In this document: positions 48,031 through 59,650 of the stretch, piece by piece | How positions within the stretch are numbered: the stretch's first letter is position 1 | Layout of the letters: every line of letters starts with the position of its first letter | Origin: Glandiceps talaboti | Lineage: Eukaryota; Hemichordata; Enteropneusta; Spengelidae | Assembly: GCF_964340395.1 (NCBI RefSeq) | Contig: NC_135554.1 | Span: forward strand, 24,105,592-24,169,591 | Length of the DNA: 64,000 nt | Direction of reading: 5' to 3' | Made by a program: the position numbers and the translations under genes | The notes under the pieces: generated by a model | What the model saw: the letters and a program-made list of their open reading frames with translations, nothing else | Told to the model about the DNA's origin: nothing | Database searches by the model: none

Positions 48031-48263
48031 GAATGGATGGATGGACAGAGAGGCGAATGATGTACGTACTTCCGTATGTATGTATGTACGTACGTACGTA
48101 CGTACGTACGTACGTGTGTGTATATGTGTATATATGTATCATGTATGTATGTGTGTATGTATGTATGTATGTGTGTGTATGTATGTATTTATGTATGTAT
48201 ATCACCATATGTATGTATTGTATGTATGTATGTATTGTATGTACATACATACGTATATATGAG

Positions 48264-48299
<36 letters not shown>

Positions 48300-48330
48300 G
48301 CGTGTGTGTGCGTGTGCACATGCATGTATG
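47873..48330. repeat. Compound microsatellite (GT)n/(ATGT)n/(ACGT)n
   Basis: (GT)n about 47873-47930 and 47985-48022, (ACGT)n about 48085-48115, ATGT/ATGTGT units to 48245, (GT)n about 48265-48320. Begins about 30 bp downstream of the exon-5 splice donor. The long cysteine/valine/tyrosine frames are artefacts. Confidence 0.95.
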
Positions 48331-49020
48331 TTTGTACATACTACCTGGACCGATCTGCTCCATACAATGCAAGATAAGATTGTACTTCCAGGTATACTTT
48401 AAAGCAGTAACTGTAGATTTGATATATAAATTTTCACTGTGAAATCAGACACTGAGTAAGCACTCTTTTCTGACTCTAATAAAGAAATAAGATATTGTTC
48501 AAATATGTTACTTTCTAATAGCTTTACAGTGTGATGTTGGACACTGATGTGATCTTACCATTTGCAGACAGTTTGCAAATATTGACAATTTGATTGAAAT
48601 ATAGTTCCAGAAGTACAAAATTGATGATATTGGAGATGGCGATGTTTGGAAACATAACAACTAATAGTAATATCTGATACTTTTACTTTAATTAGACATT
48701 CACTTGCTGTAATTAAGTCACGATATTTGTTCTTGGTCTGTCCGCTCTCGTAATTTGTCACGCTGAAATGTACCTATATCTACTGATAGTGAGATATGAG
48801 TATATAATGAATAAATGTAAGATTCTTAACAACTTGAAAACCAAAAACTAGATTCTAATCAAGGTAACTTCACTATTGCAACTTAAAAACCAATATTTTA
48901 GATGATGCAGTATTAATCAAATGTATTATCTGATAAGTATGTTTTGTGTAATTGTTATACAAATAATATTCAGATTTGTAAAATTATTTGATACATTCTT
49001 GCTGAGTATTTATGTTGTAG

Positions 49021-49083
49021 TGTTTATTCAAGCAGCAGGGCACAGCATCTCATTAGCTATTTGTTATGTCCTTCACTATGGTA
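49021..49083 (+). CDS. Weak candidate exon after exon 5
   Basis: TTATGTTGTAG acceptor; in the phase left by exon 5 the text reads VFIQAAGHSISLAICYVLHY, with possible donors TATG|GTAGTA (end 49080), GGTA|GTAAGT (49083) or CT|GTAAGT (49102). None of these restores the phase required by 50982-51052. The hydrophobic run upstream in the same frame is probably chance. Listed only because it is the best phase-compatible acceptor here. Confidence 0.15.
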
Positions 49084-49134
49084 GTAAGTACCTCAAGTGT
49101 CTGTAAGTGTATGTTCAATATTTATACATTGGTG

Positions 49135-49545
49135 AAAATATAGCAATACAGTACAGTAAAGTACAGTACAATACAGTGCAATACAATATGATACAGAACA
49201 ACATGATTCAATGCAGAACAATACAATACAGTACAATACAGTACAATACAATATGATATAGTACAATGCAATACAGTACAATACAGTTTAATACAATATA
49301 ATGTACAATGCAATACCATACAATATGATACAATACGATACACCATACAGTAAAATACAATACAGTGCAATACAGTATAATACAATATGATATAGTACAA
49401 TGGAATACAGTACAATACAATATGATATAGTACAATGCAATACAGAACAATACAGTTTAATACAATATGATGTTGTACAATGGAATACCATACAATACAT
49501 TACGATACAGCACAATATGATATGATACAGTGTAATACAGTATAA
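49135..49545. repeat. (ACAATACAGT)-type degenerate minisatellite
   Basis: ~410 bp of 5- and 10-bp units based on ACAATACAGT/ACAATATGAT, with a ~120-bp higher-order recurrence. The many minus-strand Ile/Tyr/Val/Leu/Cys frames are repeat translation. Confidence 0.93.
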
Positions 49546-50454
49546 TTCATATTTTGCCAATATTTGTTTTCATGGTACTGTTGCGTTTTCACTTTTTTGA
49601 TTTTCACTGTTAGCAATATTAAACAGTGGTGATTAAGAGGCCTGTCACCATATTTGCATTTAATTCATTGGGGACTTTAATATAATCAAAATTGAACGCT
49701 AATTTACCATAATCTGGTTAATGTTATATAACTCTTCTAAGTAAGATATGAATACATATAAAGAATCAATACTCTTATTACTTCTAATAACCATCTTAGC
49801 AACAATTTTCTTTATTAGTTTTGAAAGATGCATTCATAGGAATAAAATAAGTGATTTTGCAATTCACATGTAAAATTATTAGTAACGGGATATGAGAAAG
49901 GTTTTTGTTTGACTTTCCAATTTGTACAGGGGCAGTAATCAATTTATAGCAGCTAAAATGACAGTGTGTTGGTTTGTAATACAAAGCCAACAATGAGAGT
50001 CCCTTGGGGTATGTCTACAGACCATGAAACCAAATTGATTCCTTTCAAATTGTTACTTAAAATAAAATAACAGTCGCAGCATGAATAATGCAGAGACAAT
50101 TACTTCTGAATTATATGCCTTTATGATCAAATTGAAATTTTAAACTCAGGATGTTTCTTTTTTTTCTTTGATGTTAACCACTGTTTTGTCAGTCATTAAG
50201 TTTTTGCAAATGCACATTCTTTAATGAATATAGAAATTAATGGTAGATGAGTAGTTCAATGACTCTGGCATTTAGACAAACATTCAGTCTTGCCCAGAAA
50301 ATTGCATGACAGTTGTTTTTTCAAATATGCAAAATAAAAAACTACCTGATGTCGGGGTATGGGAAAAATTTGTTTTATATAAACTTTTAACGGTCTGAAA
50401 AAAAATTAGATTGAATTTTAATTTAACAGGGTGCAAATTTAACTTTTGGGCTTG

Positions 50455-50790
50455 GTAGTCAGATTTTATCCAAGTGAACTGTTTCAGCTACAATTTTCCA
50501 TTGGTCTAACAGACTTCCACATTATAAATTTGGTAGTCAAGAATGAAGATACAGTGTTTGGTAGGCAATATATCCTTGACTACTGCTAATTTGAAGCCAT
50601 TGAATACATATATATCATGAATATGTGGTTTGTCTGACTTTGCCAGGTGAACTGTTCCAGCTGTACTTTTCCATTGCTTTCCATTGATCTAACAGATGTA
50701 CCACATTATAAATTTGGTAGTCAAGATATAATGTTCTGGTAGTCTTAGTATATGCCCTTGACTGCTGCTAATTTCAAGCCATATTGAACA
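50455..50790. repeat. ~185-bp tandem duplication
   Basis: Copies near 50475 and 50645 share GTGAACTGTTYCAGCT, TTTTCCATTGRTCTAACAGA, CCACATTATAAATTTGGTAG and CCTTGACTRCTGCTAATTT. Confidence 0.8.
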
Positions 50791-50981
50791 TCATACATAT
50801 CAAGAAATCAAATAATGTCACTAATTAACTCTAGTAAATATCTACAATGCAGGTTTAAAATCACCATGGAAATTTGATAATGATTCTTGCATTAGAAAAT
50901 GTTACATTAGCATTCTTGTTACAACCATATATATTTTTATACATTTTACTGGTACGTAGAATGTGATGTCATTCCCCTCAG

Positions 50982-51052
50982 AAAGTTATTAACCCAGACC
51001 TTAATAATCCAATAGAGCCAACAGTAGAAGAAAGAGTACTTAGTGAAACCAT
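50982..51052 (+). CDS. Tentative further exon of the ectodomain gene
   Basis: A pyrimidine-rich CATTCCCCTCAG acceptor and an ACCAT|GTAAGC donor enclose 71 bp that are open in only one frame, encoding KVINPDLNNPIEPTVEERV then LSET. Composition looks protein-coding. It must be entered in phase 0 and leaves in phase 2, whereas exon 5 leaves in phase 1. At least one unidentified intervening exon (length 3n+2) would therefore be required, or this exon is spurious. Confidence 0.35.
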
Positions 51053-51744
51053 GTAAGCATTCCACATTGTGACGTGTAGCATTTATAGCCAATCCATTAC
51101 CTATACCCTTTGAGAGTTTTAAATAATAGATGAATATGTAATAAAATGTAATATATAGAAATGATCAATAACCAGAACTTTTAAAGTGATTCGTTCTTTA
51201 GAATGCCTGTATGGCCATTTCATGTTAGTGTCGTCGATTTATTTTGATGTCCATTAGAAGTGCTCCTTTATACTGTTGAACCCTTTCACTGCATAAATCG
51301 TTATGAAATACTAAAGTGATGAAATTAGATTTGTTTAACTCCAATTCATGAAAACCCTACAAATTAATTACTTTTATCAGGATTTGGGTTTACGGTCACA
51401 GACATGTCGTTTGCTCATTCTTATAATATAATCTAGCAAAGGAATTATTAGATAAAACACCAATTTGCACAGTAATGGTATAAATAAGCTCTGAATAGGA
51501 ATAGCATGCCTGCCACTATTTTTATATAATGGATTGCAATCAAATGTTAAATGTGTGTCATATTATATTGGTGGCGATTGCCAAATTAATTATTATGAAA
51601 TAGTGGTTTATTTGCATAACAATCAACGTAATTATCATGTAAATTAACCTGAGGAGTATATATATATAGAGTAATTTCCACCAAACTTTTAAGTTAAAAT
51701 ATGGCTATCAGTTATAATATACTTCAGGATGCTTAATGATAACG

Positions 51745-52145
51745 ACACTCAAAGTTTGCGTGGATGGCACCCTAAGTTAGTAGATATAGAGTAACACCCT
51801 AAGTTTTTTGATAGAGTACACCCTAAGTTAGTAGATATAGAGTAACACCCTAAGTTTGTACAGATAGAGACTTACACCATAAGTTTGTACAGATTTAGAG
51901 TAACACCTCAGTTAAGTTTGGGTAGGTGTAGAGAGCAATACCCTAAGTTTGTACAATAGAGACTTACATTCTGTGTTTGTACAGATATAGAGACTTGCAC
52001 CCTAAGTGTGTACAGATATAGAGAACAACATCCTTAACTTTGTACAATGGTCAGAGAGTTACACGCAAAGTGTGTACACATGCAAAATGTAGAAATAAAG
52101 TTTGTACAGATAGAGAGACTTGCACCCTAAATTTGTATTGGTCTA
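51745..52145. repeat. ~30-40-bp minisatellite (ACCCTAAGTTTGTACAGATAGAG)n
   Basis: Ten or so irregular units around ACACCCTAAGTTTGTACAGA and TATAGAGTAAC. Confidence 0.88.
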
Positions 52146-54390
52146 GAGTATAATAATATAATATGTATTTGATCCAAACTATATTCAGTTGAAACACTTA
52201 GTATATAGACACTGTCTGTGTTTGAACTGATATATTCTGTGATTGTTTGCCAGCCATTTGTATGTCAGTCTGCAGATATAGTACAATATGTCAACGATCT
52301 AACATCAACTGATATAGAACAATTATAATGTCCTTCATGAACACAAGTAGATATTTGCTATGTACAATAAGAACTCAGAACTTTGAAGAAGTTTATTGTT
52401 TGCAGTCTAGTTTTTCTTTTGTCAGTACCAGGTAAGATTGAAAACATACTTCTATTTGAAAACGATATTGCTATGGTAGAGGTAATAAGATGGAAACCTT
52501 GACAGAATTGTAAAAGTTAGTACACTCAATTCATAAACAAGTTTGTAAATATGTGTTAAAAGCTCTTAAACTTGGAATATAAAGTAGATTTACTGACTTT
52601 TGTGTTGAGAAAAATTGAATTTTTATAAGCTAGAAGAAATCTACAAGTTGATAGGATTTGATAAAAGTTAGGGTATTGTACTTGTTGCTAGACTGCATTC
52701 AATTAATTCTGTTGAACACGTATTTTAACCTGGGTGATTGGAAGGTGTGTTGACAGTCGAACCATGATTTAATTCTTAGTAGTGGTGTTGTGATTACATC
52801 ATCTCTCTTTTTGACTGAGATATGACCCAATGTCAGTGTATCATTGAGAACGTTCTTCATAAGTTTAATGTTAATTCCATATGTCTCAGGCATCAGTCAA
52901 CATAATGACTGTATATAGTTCAAAGATTTTTCACAAGAATACCTCTGAGACAGGTAACATCTTGTGTACTTGCTGGTTAGAAACCTTAGAATGGGAAATC
53001 TTGCGTCAAGTGGCTGTTTTAACAAAACATTAAGTGGGTTTGGACTATCATTTCCGTATTTCATTATATCAAGGGGCTCTCATATATATTATAAGAGGGC
53101 TGAGTATCCTTCCTACTTTGCCCATGGAAAGCATGTGACTGATATTGTTTTTGAAAAATAAAGGAGCAGGTACATTGGATATTCTCATGACAACATCTAG
53201 GCTGTCTGCTTGTCAACAAAATGTCAGCTGTCAGCATCTCATGTATGATTGCATGTCGTTTGTTTGTTTGACTCATGCAGACTTCTACATTATTACTTAA
53301 CTGTCCGTCATGTTGAGTATGCAAAGTCATTAAGTTGTCTGTCCATGATAAGTTACTGACTTATACTTTATGATCGATATTAATTTGATAATATAGTTAA
53401 CAATTCGTTACGTTTGTTTAATTCATTAGTAATTGTATATAAGTGAAGATAATTGTCAACTCATTTTGTATAAACTGTGTCCTAAGGTGTCCCATGCTTT
53501 GGAAATCTAACCAGTAACTATGGAAACTATGGACAAGAAAACAAAATAACTTTAAGCACAAATTAACATAATTTATGAGACACTTTTCTCCCTGAAGTGA
53601 ACTTTGACATCATACTAATAATTAAAATTCAACGCAGTGGTTGGAAAGTGTTGGAACAAAGTGCTTGCGACACATTAGTCTACAAATACGTACTTCACCT
53701 GAACATCTGTTTTGATGACAAATGAACTTTTAAGCCAGGGACGATAACACAAATTTGCCAGTCATAGTAATTCAAGTAGTCTGAACAGTACACACCCTGT
53801 GACATATTATAAGCGATCATCTTCTATCAGTTTCTGTTTACCATAACTGTTCAGTATGTTTGTAGCTTACATAGATTCTTTTGAAACCATCAATCCTAGC
53901 ACTTCTGTTCATCTAAACCCACAGTACAATACCCATAGTTGTACACTGACAAAGACCACAGTTCCACCATGCAGTGCATAGAAATTTACCGATGGTTCCT
54001 ACGGTGATGCATTCAACCTCACATAAAGTGACTTAGCAAGGCTCAGCTCTACTGTTCTTCGTCATCAAAAGATAACAAAAACTTTTTTTACATGCATTTT
54101 GCTGAAAATTGAAGTTACTAAAGCTTACTGTGTATATAACATTGTTTTTGGAGGGTTTGTGTGACATAGTTCTGAGGTCGAACCAATGGGGTCTTATTTG
54201 ACACAACACATACTAGAACCATGTCAGTCTGAAATAGTTCAATTTTTTAATTTGTACAGAGTTGAATTTCTTACTTTTCAAGAGTGTTAAATCCTTAAAT
54301 TTAAAATGCCAGAGATTTAGTCTCATGTTCTCACATTAGTGTTCTCTTATGGATGGTGCTTTGACAACTACATAGGGTTATTCTTTTCTT

Positions 54391-54541
54391 TACAAAATGA
54401 CAAGAATTTGCTCCCAATGAGGTTGAATTAAAAACCTTTTATTACTACGATTCAGGCCTGCACAAAGGACCATGGCTGAAATGTAGAAATAAAAAGGTCC
54501 TAAATTCAACCTCACTGGGAGTAAGTTCTTGTCATTTTATA
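54391..54541. mobile_element. 150-bp foldback element (AAAATGACAAGAA termini)
   Basis: Left arm AAAATGACAAGAATTTGCTC..CCAATGAGGTTGAATT..ACCTTTT; the right arm is its reverse complement (..AAGGTCCTAAATTCAACCTCA, then CTTGTCATTTTA). ~55-bp arms around a ~35-base loop. Confidence 0.8.
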
Positions 54542-54739
54542 TTGAACTTGTACCTCTCTCCTCAACTTCAAAATCTCCTCACAAAGTAAAGTGTGCATAT
54601 ACTGGACTGATCTTTGTTTATTCAACAAACTTTTATTCTTTTGTTCTGAACCAACTTTTTGTATTGCTCTGCCAAACATTTGTATTTCACATCTACATTT
54701 GAATCCCATTCTGGAATGGGCCTTTAAAGGGGAATGCTA

Positions 54740-55090
54740 CTCCAGGGAAATGAAGTCATTTTCGTAAACTATTCGTTCTGGCGAGTCATTTCATGATTTT
54801 ACATCACTGACAATTGTGATTTCAGAGAAACATCAAGTTGATCAGCAGAAATGATATATTCAAGTTGTACAATGACTATTCATGAGAAATATGACTACAT
54901 TGAAGGGCATAGGTACTCAGGACTTAAGAATATTCAATGATTCCCATAATGCAATAGCTCATATAGCAAAGATACTCTATACAGGTACTAGATCAACTTG
55001 AAATTGTGAGTAATTGTAGGTGATGTAAAATCATGAAATGACTCTCCAGAACCCATAGTTTATGAAAATGTCTCAAGTCAGTTATTGAAG
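54740..55090. mobile_element. ~350-bp foldback element with ~95-bp arms
   Basis: TCATTTTCGTAAACTATTCG..GAGTCATTTCATGATTTTACATCA..CAAGTTGATC in the left arm is matched in reverse complement at 54980-55080. A related single arm (TTTCATGATTTCACTTGATG, GGGAATGCCACTCCAGG) is near 45278-45385. Confidence 0.75.
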
Positions 55091-55972
55091 GTTTTTTTTC
55101 TTTATTTATCTTTCGACAACAATATAGGTTTAATGATTTTTTTAAACAAGTTTTGTATTTTATGTAAAATGAGTGACACTGAACCCAAGCAAAACATTCC
55201 ACTTCAAAATTGTGTGCTGAGATGAAATATTGCCTCGACATTGAATAAAATCATCCGAACACATTTTGTTGAATAAACCATATTTGTAAATATGTAAACG
55301 GAAAATAAAGTACATATGTATATAATATAGATGTTGAGCAGATGTATTATTGTTAGATATTGATCAAAATATGTTTTACCTGACAAGAACAATACTGTGA
55401 CAAGTGAATATAAATTTAGTGACAATGTTGCCTCAGGAAAAAATCCACTTTTTTTGTAAAATAGGCCAGATTTGATTATGTACATGATTTTATTTGTATT
55501 CAGTGATAAATTTATAATGTTATCAGTCAGAGTAAAATGAAACAAACTTGATCATGAAAATGTTTTCATTTATTTCACAATTGACTTAAATTAAAATAAA
55601 ATAAAATCCATCTGAAATGACTGGTAGTTGTACCAAAATATTACTTATAAATGATTATAGTGCAAAATAGACTTTAATGTCTTGATTTAGTAATCCATCA
55701 ATTTAAGACTTGTCCTAGATTTCATCAAGTCATAGAGATTGATTATTCCTTCAATTTGGTTATCATGAACTAATTTAGTATGGTTTGCTTGCTTTCGTTA
55801 GTCTTTTATGATCTAGCCATGCATACATAGCATTTGTGAAATGCTATCCCTTGGGGATAGTCGCTCTTCGGGGAAAACTAAATGATAGATGAAAACATAC
55901 GGAAAGAGAAACAACCTACATTTAAGGAGTAGTGCAATATGTCACTTTTTCGCTCAATTGTCAACAACAGCT

Positions 55973-56457
55973 TAGTCTAGTTCCTATCATTCTTGCAAAC
56001 CAGAATTATTATTTCTACCACTACATTTCGAAATATACCTGTGGGTGGCTCTTTAAGAACGTTGTCGTAAAACAGGTCGTGGTTTGCGACTATACAATAT
56101 CGAGTTATGATTACTACAATCTGATCATCTCCACTCACTACTCTAGTCAAGGTCATTTTACCATTAATCTGGCTAAACCCCCATGCTGGGGAAGGGTGAA
56201 CGGCGTATATCAGTAGGAATCCATCACAACATTGACTGCCTTCAGAAAATTGCTCATTAATATTCCATTAGTACAGCTTTTTTGACTAAAATCATGTGGG
56301 AATGTGGTAACCTTATCATATTTATATATGAAATGCTGTTGGGGTAGCACAGATTTCTGTGCTAGAGTGTTATGACTTTGACTAGACATACAGTTACTGA
56401 GTGGAGATGACCGTGGTAATCATAACTCGTATTGTATACTATAGGAACTAGACTATA
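55973..56457. mobile_element. MITE of the TAGTCTAGTTCCT family, carrying an inserted repeat
   Basis: The ends TAGTCTAGTTCCTAT and ATAGGAACTAGACTA match the 41615 element's termini. The arms continue ACAATA..CGAGTTATGATTACYAC..ATCATCTCCAC. Flanks ACAACAGCT and GCAACAGCT give a ~8-9-bp duplication. The left arm is split after TTCCTAT by a GCAAACCA repeat (55987-56087); the intact right arm shows the empty site. Confidence 0.83.
55987..56087. mobile_element. GCAAACCA/TGGTTTGC repeat inserted in the MITE arm
   Basis: CATTCTTGCAAACCAGAATTATTATTTCT ... TTTAAGAACGTTGTCGTAAAACAGGTCGTGGTTTGC, same order of blocks as the 44886 copy with a longer middle (CTACATTTCGAAATATACC). Only a 4-5-bp possible duplication (CTAT) is visible here. 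Confidence 0.75.
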
Positions 56458-57679
56458 GCAACAGCTATGTGGAGTGAGCTTAAAGATTTAAGGTTGATCC
56501 TCTGCCGTGGTCTGTCAATAATTTGAAGGAAATAGAATCTCATTGAAATGAAGATATGTTTTTTGTGAAAATGTCTGTCAACTAATCTCACCATATCTCA
56601 TTTTTAGTTTGATTTGAGGCAGACAGAAATTGAACCAGCTGTATACCCTTCACTTGCAGTTTGTGAAGGTATACCTTTGATAATTCTATTGGAAAACTGT
56701 GACTCCCATTAATACACAGAGGTCTTGTTATAAAAACACTTATCATTGAAATAAAGTCCCTTTTTAAGTTTTGTTGCACCAAAACTACTCCAGGTCAATT
56801 TTAAGTAACCACAAGAGGACATATGTAGTGTAGAGGCTATCAGTTGACTTTAATCTCATTGTGGGTAATCATTACTACTCTCAAAAGGCAAAGACTGGAT
56901 CTTGTCTTTGTCATGTGCTGTGTGTAACCCATTGGTTCTTGAAATATATCAAAGTAAGATAATTAGCATATTGAAAAACAAATGTAGTTGAAATTCTCAT
57001 TTATCGATTACATCATGGAGAGTCACCAGGATTTGTTGTGTTCACAGTGTGCTTCAATGATTGGGAGAAATCACTAATTGGAATGTGGAAATCTAAGTCA
57101 TAGAAAACTAATGGCTTAAAGGAAATTTAGCATAGATGCAGCTGTGTGGGTAGATGTATCTATGAGCCTTAGTACAGATGTTTATTGATTCACAGCAGAT
57201 AGATGTAGAAGACTAAAATACATTCAATTACATGTCATATACATTCTTACAAATTGTAAGTAAGGGATGTATTATATCAGAGAGGTTTAAATGCTGGTAT
57301 TTACATGTGTTCGATATGTGTATCTCACATTATTCGAAGCAATGTTCTATATCAGATGATCCTACATTGAAAGGGCGGTCTACACATAACTGTAGATAAG
57401 TTTTCCTCAGTGATTGCATTCTGGTTTGAGACAGAGTTGCCAATCTCTAGAAGTCAAAGGTCAGGTTTATCAGGTGTGTTTAGTACCTGTAAGTACTCTT
57501 TGTTGAAATTTTGCCACCAACTCTTTATGTTCATTCAAGTTACAGAAAAAATGAGGAGGAGTATGGTTCCAGTGTAAATATTTTTAGAACTGTGTTTTAT
57601 GATGTGGTATGTACACATTTATATGAACAATTTATGGGGTTCAGACCATTCTAGTTGTAAAATATTTATAGATAAATAA

Positions 57680-57850
57680 ATTTGACAAATTAAAATGTCA
57701 GGTCAAGGTGGAAAACAAATATAATGAAACACTATTTGTCTGCAAACATTAAATTAGATGTATTGATGAATTAAAATGTCACTTCAAGGTAGAAAACAAA
57801 TAAGATGAAACGCTGTTGGTTTGCAAATGTTAATTAGATGTATTCAGTTG
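57680..57850. repeat. ~87-bp tandem duplication
   Basis: Two copies of AATTAAAATGTCASKTCAAG..GAAAACAAATAWRATGAAAC followed by GTYTGCAAAYRTTAAATTAGATG. Confidence 0.8.
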
Positions 57851-58967
57851 ATCATCAAAAATAAACATAGCAAAATTTCAAATAGCTGAACCCTGCATCA
57901 TAATTAGGGCAGTCCTATTTTTTAAAAATGTTTCTCATTACTTTTTCATGGCAACTATGGGTTGGTCGGTCGATTTAAAAAAAAAGTAAAAAAAAATAAA
58001 AAATCATCTTCATGTTTCTCTGCCTTCCTTTTCCTCCTCTGTATATTGTTTTCATTAGATTCTTGGTAACAATTAAGCCCTTTCCTACTGTCTCTACTCA
58101 TTTGATATGTTCTCTACTTCAATAACGTCCATCATGAAAGAAATGCTCTGTTCGTGAACTAGTGTATGTTGTTGTTGCCACCATGACTGCAGATGATGTT
58201 GACAGTCAAGACACTTGCTTTTTCTTGCCAGAGAAGGTGCTGTTCTGCAAAATATTAAGGGCGGGCGAAAATAAAAATATTTTATTTTGATGTTGGAGCT
58301 GAACATTTGGGTCGGTCGGGTTATGAGCATGACATTCACAAACCATTAGCGGTCCAAGTGCAACAAACCCGCGGGCTTGCCTGGCGAAACCGGGTGTCAT
58401 AAAAGTTGTTTGCATCTCTAAAGCTGTTTGTAGTGTTACTTATAATAGCCTAATAAATTGATAACAACTGATATAAGACGGCGATAAGGTTTGCCTCAAT
58501 TGCAGTCCATGCAGACGGCCGAATACAGGTTTTACAGCTGTTTACTTGTGTTATGTAAGAGCCCATCATCACATGTGTAAATATTGGTACTCTTTGATAA
58601 CAAGTCCACTTGCTTGGCTAATGGCTTGTCCCAGTAATGGAACTAGAAAAAAATATAGGGTCACTCTTAGTATCAAACTGGCATTGTCACAGTTGATTTG
58701 CTGTGACTATATATCATTCACAATGTGTTTGCTGAAGTAGGGTATTCTGATACCATAAACTATCATTTTGTTTGGGCAGATTGGTACTGTGACTTAGCAA
58801 CTCAAGTAGATTTTATTGACTTGATTCAACAAATTTTAGTTAGCATGAAGTAAAGATACATTCAAACTGTGATCAATACCGTTAATGGACGAGACATTCA
58901 CTGCTAAAGGAGCACTCAATCTCATAGACACAATTTGTATGAATGCACAATATGCACCTCATTGTTT

Positions 58968-59065
58968 TCATTCTGAATTTCTGAATTTAAGAAGAATAGA
59001 AATTGATAGTTGACTCATTCTGAATTTCTGAATTTAAGTAGAATAGAAATTGATACTTGACTTCA
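58968..59065. repeat. 51-bp tandem duplication
   Basis: CATTCTGAATTTCTGAATTT followed by AAGWAGAATAGAAATTGATASTTGACT occurs twice. Confidence 0.88.
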
Positions 59066-59564
59066 TTTGATGTAGTTATCTTATTGGCATCTAGTTTTGA
59101 AGTGACTACGTAGCTTTCATCCGAATCTCTCAGACTTAATTCATCAGCGTAATGTTGTTATGTTTATATACTACTGTGATACTACAATCTATGCAGTCAC
59201 GTTGAATTGTTTTCTCTCTGACTTTTTAATAAAAAATGAAAAAGCGGGTGTTATTTTAAAAAGAAGAAGATAAATATATACTCTGTGTTTTGTTGTTATT
59301 CTAGTGATTGATATAAATACATTTAATTTAAGATAAACAAATATTTCTCTGTATAGGTGAATACGTTTTATTTTCTATTTCCTACTGAATAGTGTTTTAT
59401 ACACTGGCAGGATATTTATGAGTTGACTGGCCTTCATTGTGTCTAGTAAGTTCTGGATGAGTAACCCGTCTTGTTGTGTGGTAAATTAAAAAATACGACA
59501 AGAGTTAAAGGTGAAGGGATCAGTCGACAATACAAAGTGAAAAGACATCACTTTATAGCTGATT

Positions 59565-59650
59565 AGTGAATGCCAGGTGCTATAAAACCTATCATTTGGA
59601 GATCCTTTGATGTCAGTAAATGTCAGGCGTCATAAAAACCTACGTCAAGC
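59565..59650. repeat. ~57-bp imperfect tandem duplication
   Basis: GTGAATGCCAGGTGCTATAAAACCTA and GTAAATGTCAGGCGTCATAAAAACCTA share most positions. Confidence 0.6.

Noticed and set aside
47771-48402. Long frames rich in HT, VC and YV
   Set aside because: Translation of the (GT)/(ATGT)/(ACGT) microsatellite; only the part up to 47842 on the plus strand is real coding, in another frame.
49093-49560. Several 62-97-codon hydrophobic frames (ILYYCTV) suggesting membrane proteins
   Set aside because: Translation of the ACAATACAGT minisatellite.
51745-52145. Telomere-like CCCTAA words
   Set aside because: The CCCTAAG words belong to a ~30-40-bp minisatellite and are not in a 6-bp tandem array.
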